The position numbers and the translations under genes were made by a program. The notes under the pieces are model-generated. The model worked only from the letters and a program-made list of their open reading frames with translations. It was not told where the DNA came from and made no database searches. A DNA stretch of 64,000 bases, from assembly GCF_018491765.1 (NCBI RefSeq), contig NZ_JABWCU010000003.1:62001-126000 (forward strand), written 5' to 3'. Positions within the stretch are counted from its first letter, which is position 1; each line of letters starts with the position of its first letter. Of the stretch, positions 62,906 through 64,000 are shown in pieces. This stretch comes from Novosphingobium profundi. GTDB taxonomy: Bacteria; Pseudomonadota; Alphaproteobacteria; Sphingomonadales; Sphingomonadaceae.

Positions 62906-63443
62906 AACTGCAATCCTCCCCATTCCCGTCCTACGGCCCCGTCCGCTCGCAGTTTGCAAAGCCGGCCAGGGGCGTGTCTTATCGCCCGCAAGGATTCAGA
63001 AGGACTCGCCTCGCCGGACAGAACTGGATGTCGCAAGGACGGTGCACCCGTCATCGCCCACCCCTTCGATGCAGAGACGCGGTGGCGATACCGGCGAACA
63101 TTGCGCCGCCCTCAATTCCATCGCCTGCGCGCTTCGCGCTAAAACAGTCGAAAGAAATATCGACATTTCATGGAGGTGCCCTCCCTCAATCCCATTTTCG
63201 AGCTGGTTCTTGTATGCTCGTCTTGGATCCTTCTACGCCCACACCATGATCTCTGCTCTTTCCGGCAGGAACAGAGTTTGTGTCCCGCAGGAACAAGGCT
63301 TGCATCGCGACCAGTCCTTACCGAAGGTAAGCGCCTGTGGCGGCATATCCGGTGTCGCGTGCACTTTCGATCTCGCGACCAACCAACCTCATCGGTGCAG
63401 TGGAGGCCCCCCCACTTCAATGCCACCCGTGGAATTGATCCCG
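62906..63443. other. 538-bp region without a supported gene
   Basis: Upstream of the serine hydrolase. It must contain that gene's promoter. No coherent gene is seen on either strand; the right side leads into an IS256 remnant. Confidence 0.45.
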
Positions 63444-63625
63444 ATGGCTGACCGGATACTGCCGCTTGCCGAACTGATGGGGAAAGACCGGAAGAGGGGG
63501 CCTTCCTGCGAACAGTCACTCAGAGCGTGTTGCAGGTCATCGTGGAAGGTCCGTGCAAGGCCAATGCCGATCGGCGAGCTGGCGCAGGCCGCCATGAACG
63601 CCAAGAGCGTCCTTCACGGCCCTTC
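63444..63625 (+). pseudogene. IS256-family transposase, frameshifted N-terminal remnant
   Basis: From ATG 63444 the frame reads MADRILPLAELMGK, then homology moves into another frame as EEGAFLRTVTQSVLQVIVEG and ADRRAGAGRHERQERPSR. That is the N-terminal pattern of IS256-family transposases (LPLAELL...FLRxVAEAVLQ...GAGRHER). Only about 60 codons remain, and the rest of the element is absent, so it is a decayed fragment. Confidence 0.6.
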
Positions 63626-63853
63626 GCCAGCCGCATCGTGCTCGAGACTTCTCGCTGCCTCGCGATAAGGTGCGTCATCGACGCGATCCATCCTGCTAAA
63701 CGCTTGCCCCAGGTAGCGCTTCGCGGACGGAAAGGCAGGCAATCGCCGGGTGGACGCCGGTTAGCGTCATGGTGTCCTCGGGCGGTTGCCAGGAGTTTGA
63801 GTGGAATGCACGGTGGGATCCGTGCTCGTGCGGTGCGAACAGCAATCCCAAGG

Positions 63854-64000
63854 CTAAATGAGCTTGTCTCGCCCGGCGAGCGTTGCGAACAGCGCCACAA
63901 GCAGGCTGGCCACGATCAGCAGCGCGAAGGGTGCGGTCCAGGTGCCGGTCGCATCGCGCAGCACCCCGATCAGCAGTGGGCCTGCCGCGGCGCCTGCATA
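63854..64000 (-). CDS. MFS transporter, C-terminal fragment at window edge (partial)
   Basis: A minus-strand frame open to the right edge ends at the TAG at 63854-63856. The 48 visible residues contain GPLLIGVLRDATGTWTAPF followed by a last TM helix (LLIVASLLVALFATLAG) and a short basic tail. This is the TM11-TM12 end of an MFS transporter, most like the CynX/NimT group. The start lies beyond position 64000. Confidence 0.75.
   Translation of the reverse strand, partial: YAGAAAGPLLIGVLRDATGTWTAPFALLIVASLLVALFATLAGRDKLI

Noticed and set aside
62859..63668. A 269-codon plus-strand frame upstream of the serine hydrolase
   Set aside because: Its first part overlaps the hydrolase start region and has no ribosome site; its last part is only one frame of the decayed IS256 fragment.

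Overview
This window is high-GC alphaproteobacterial chromosome or megaplasmid, most likely from a sphingomonad (Novosphingobium or Sphingobium type). The evidence is the large TonB-dependent receptor, ECF sigma factor, small opacity-type outer-membrane proteins, separately encoded ferredoxin reductase for a ring-hydroxylating dioxygenase, and gene-dense layout with many 4-bp start/stop overlaps. Remnants or copies of four insertion-sequence families (IS21, IS91, IS701, IS256) show an accessory, rearranged region. The genus is inferred from gene content only.

Layout. 1-1752: right part of an IS21-family element. 1834-6591: NTF2-like protein, WrbA quinone reductase, DHA2-type efflux pump, old-yellow-enzyme reductase and an exported methyltransferase-like protein. 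6852-11506: gentisate pathway (IclR regulator, maleylpyruvate isomerase, fumarylpyruvate hydrolase, gentisate 1,2-dioxygenase) with a divergent kynureninase-like PLP enzyme. 11671-13509: secreted tannase/feruloyl-esterase-family protein. 13660-17962: an opacity-type OMP and a translationally coupled egtD-egtB-MFS ergothioneine operon. 18711-20729: exported alpha/beta hydrolase and LysR regulator.

20836-35901 is the metabolic core. Two related CatM/BenM-like LysR regulators flank a XylC-like aldehyde dehydrogenase and a GMC oxidoreductase, and a long plus-strand operon follows: catB-catC-catA-benA-benB-benD-pcaI-pcaJ-pcaD-pcaF-ferredoxin reductase. Together these can take an aryl alcohol or aldehyde through benzoate, catechol, muconate and 3-oxoadipate to succinyl-CoA and acetyl-CoA. 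No benC is present; a class-II-type ferredoxin reductase closes the operon instead, and no ferredoxin gene is visible. Converging on this operon are a Tat-exported GMC oxidoreductase and an outer-membrane channel of the phenol-degradation (MetA-like) family, with a cluster of strong hairpins in between.

39527-64000 is more mosaic: an IS91-type element whose transposase carries an in-frame stop, an orphan lipoprotein, an RcnA/RcnR nickel-cobalt efflux pair with an unusual Cys-free regulator, a second opacity-type OMP, an OprB porin with LysR and a three-subunit periplasmic FAD sugar/alcohol dehydrogenase, an Xre/RES toxin-antitoxin locus with a frameshifted toxin, an ECF sigma factor, an AraC-type regulator, an IS701 remnant beside a perfect 22-bp hairpin, an exported alpha/beta hydrolase, a TonB-dependent receptor with a beta-lactamase-fold hydrolase, an IS256 remnant, and the tail of an MFS transporter at the right edge.

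Points most worth following up: the BenC-less benzoate dioxygenase operon; the MFS transporter coupled to ergothioneine genes; the tannase-family enzyme that lost both cysteines of the CS-D-HC motif; a hairpin repeat family with compensatory stem changes; and the RcnR homologue lacking the near-universal cysteine ligand. All functions are read from sequence by eye; no database search was run.
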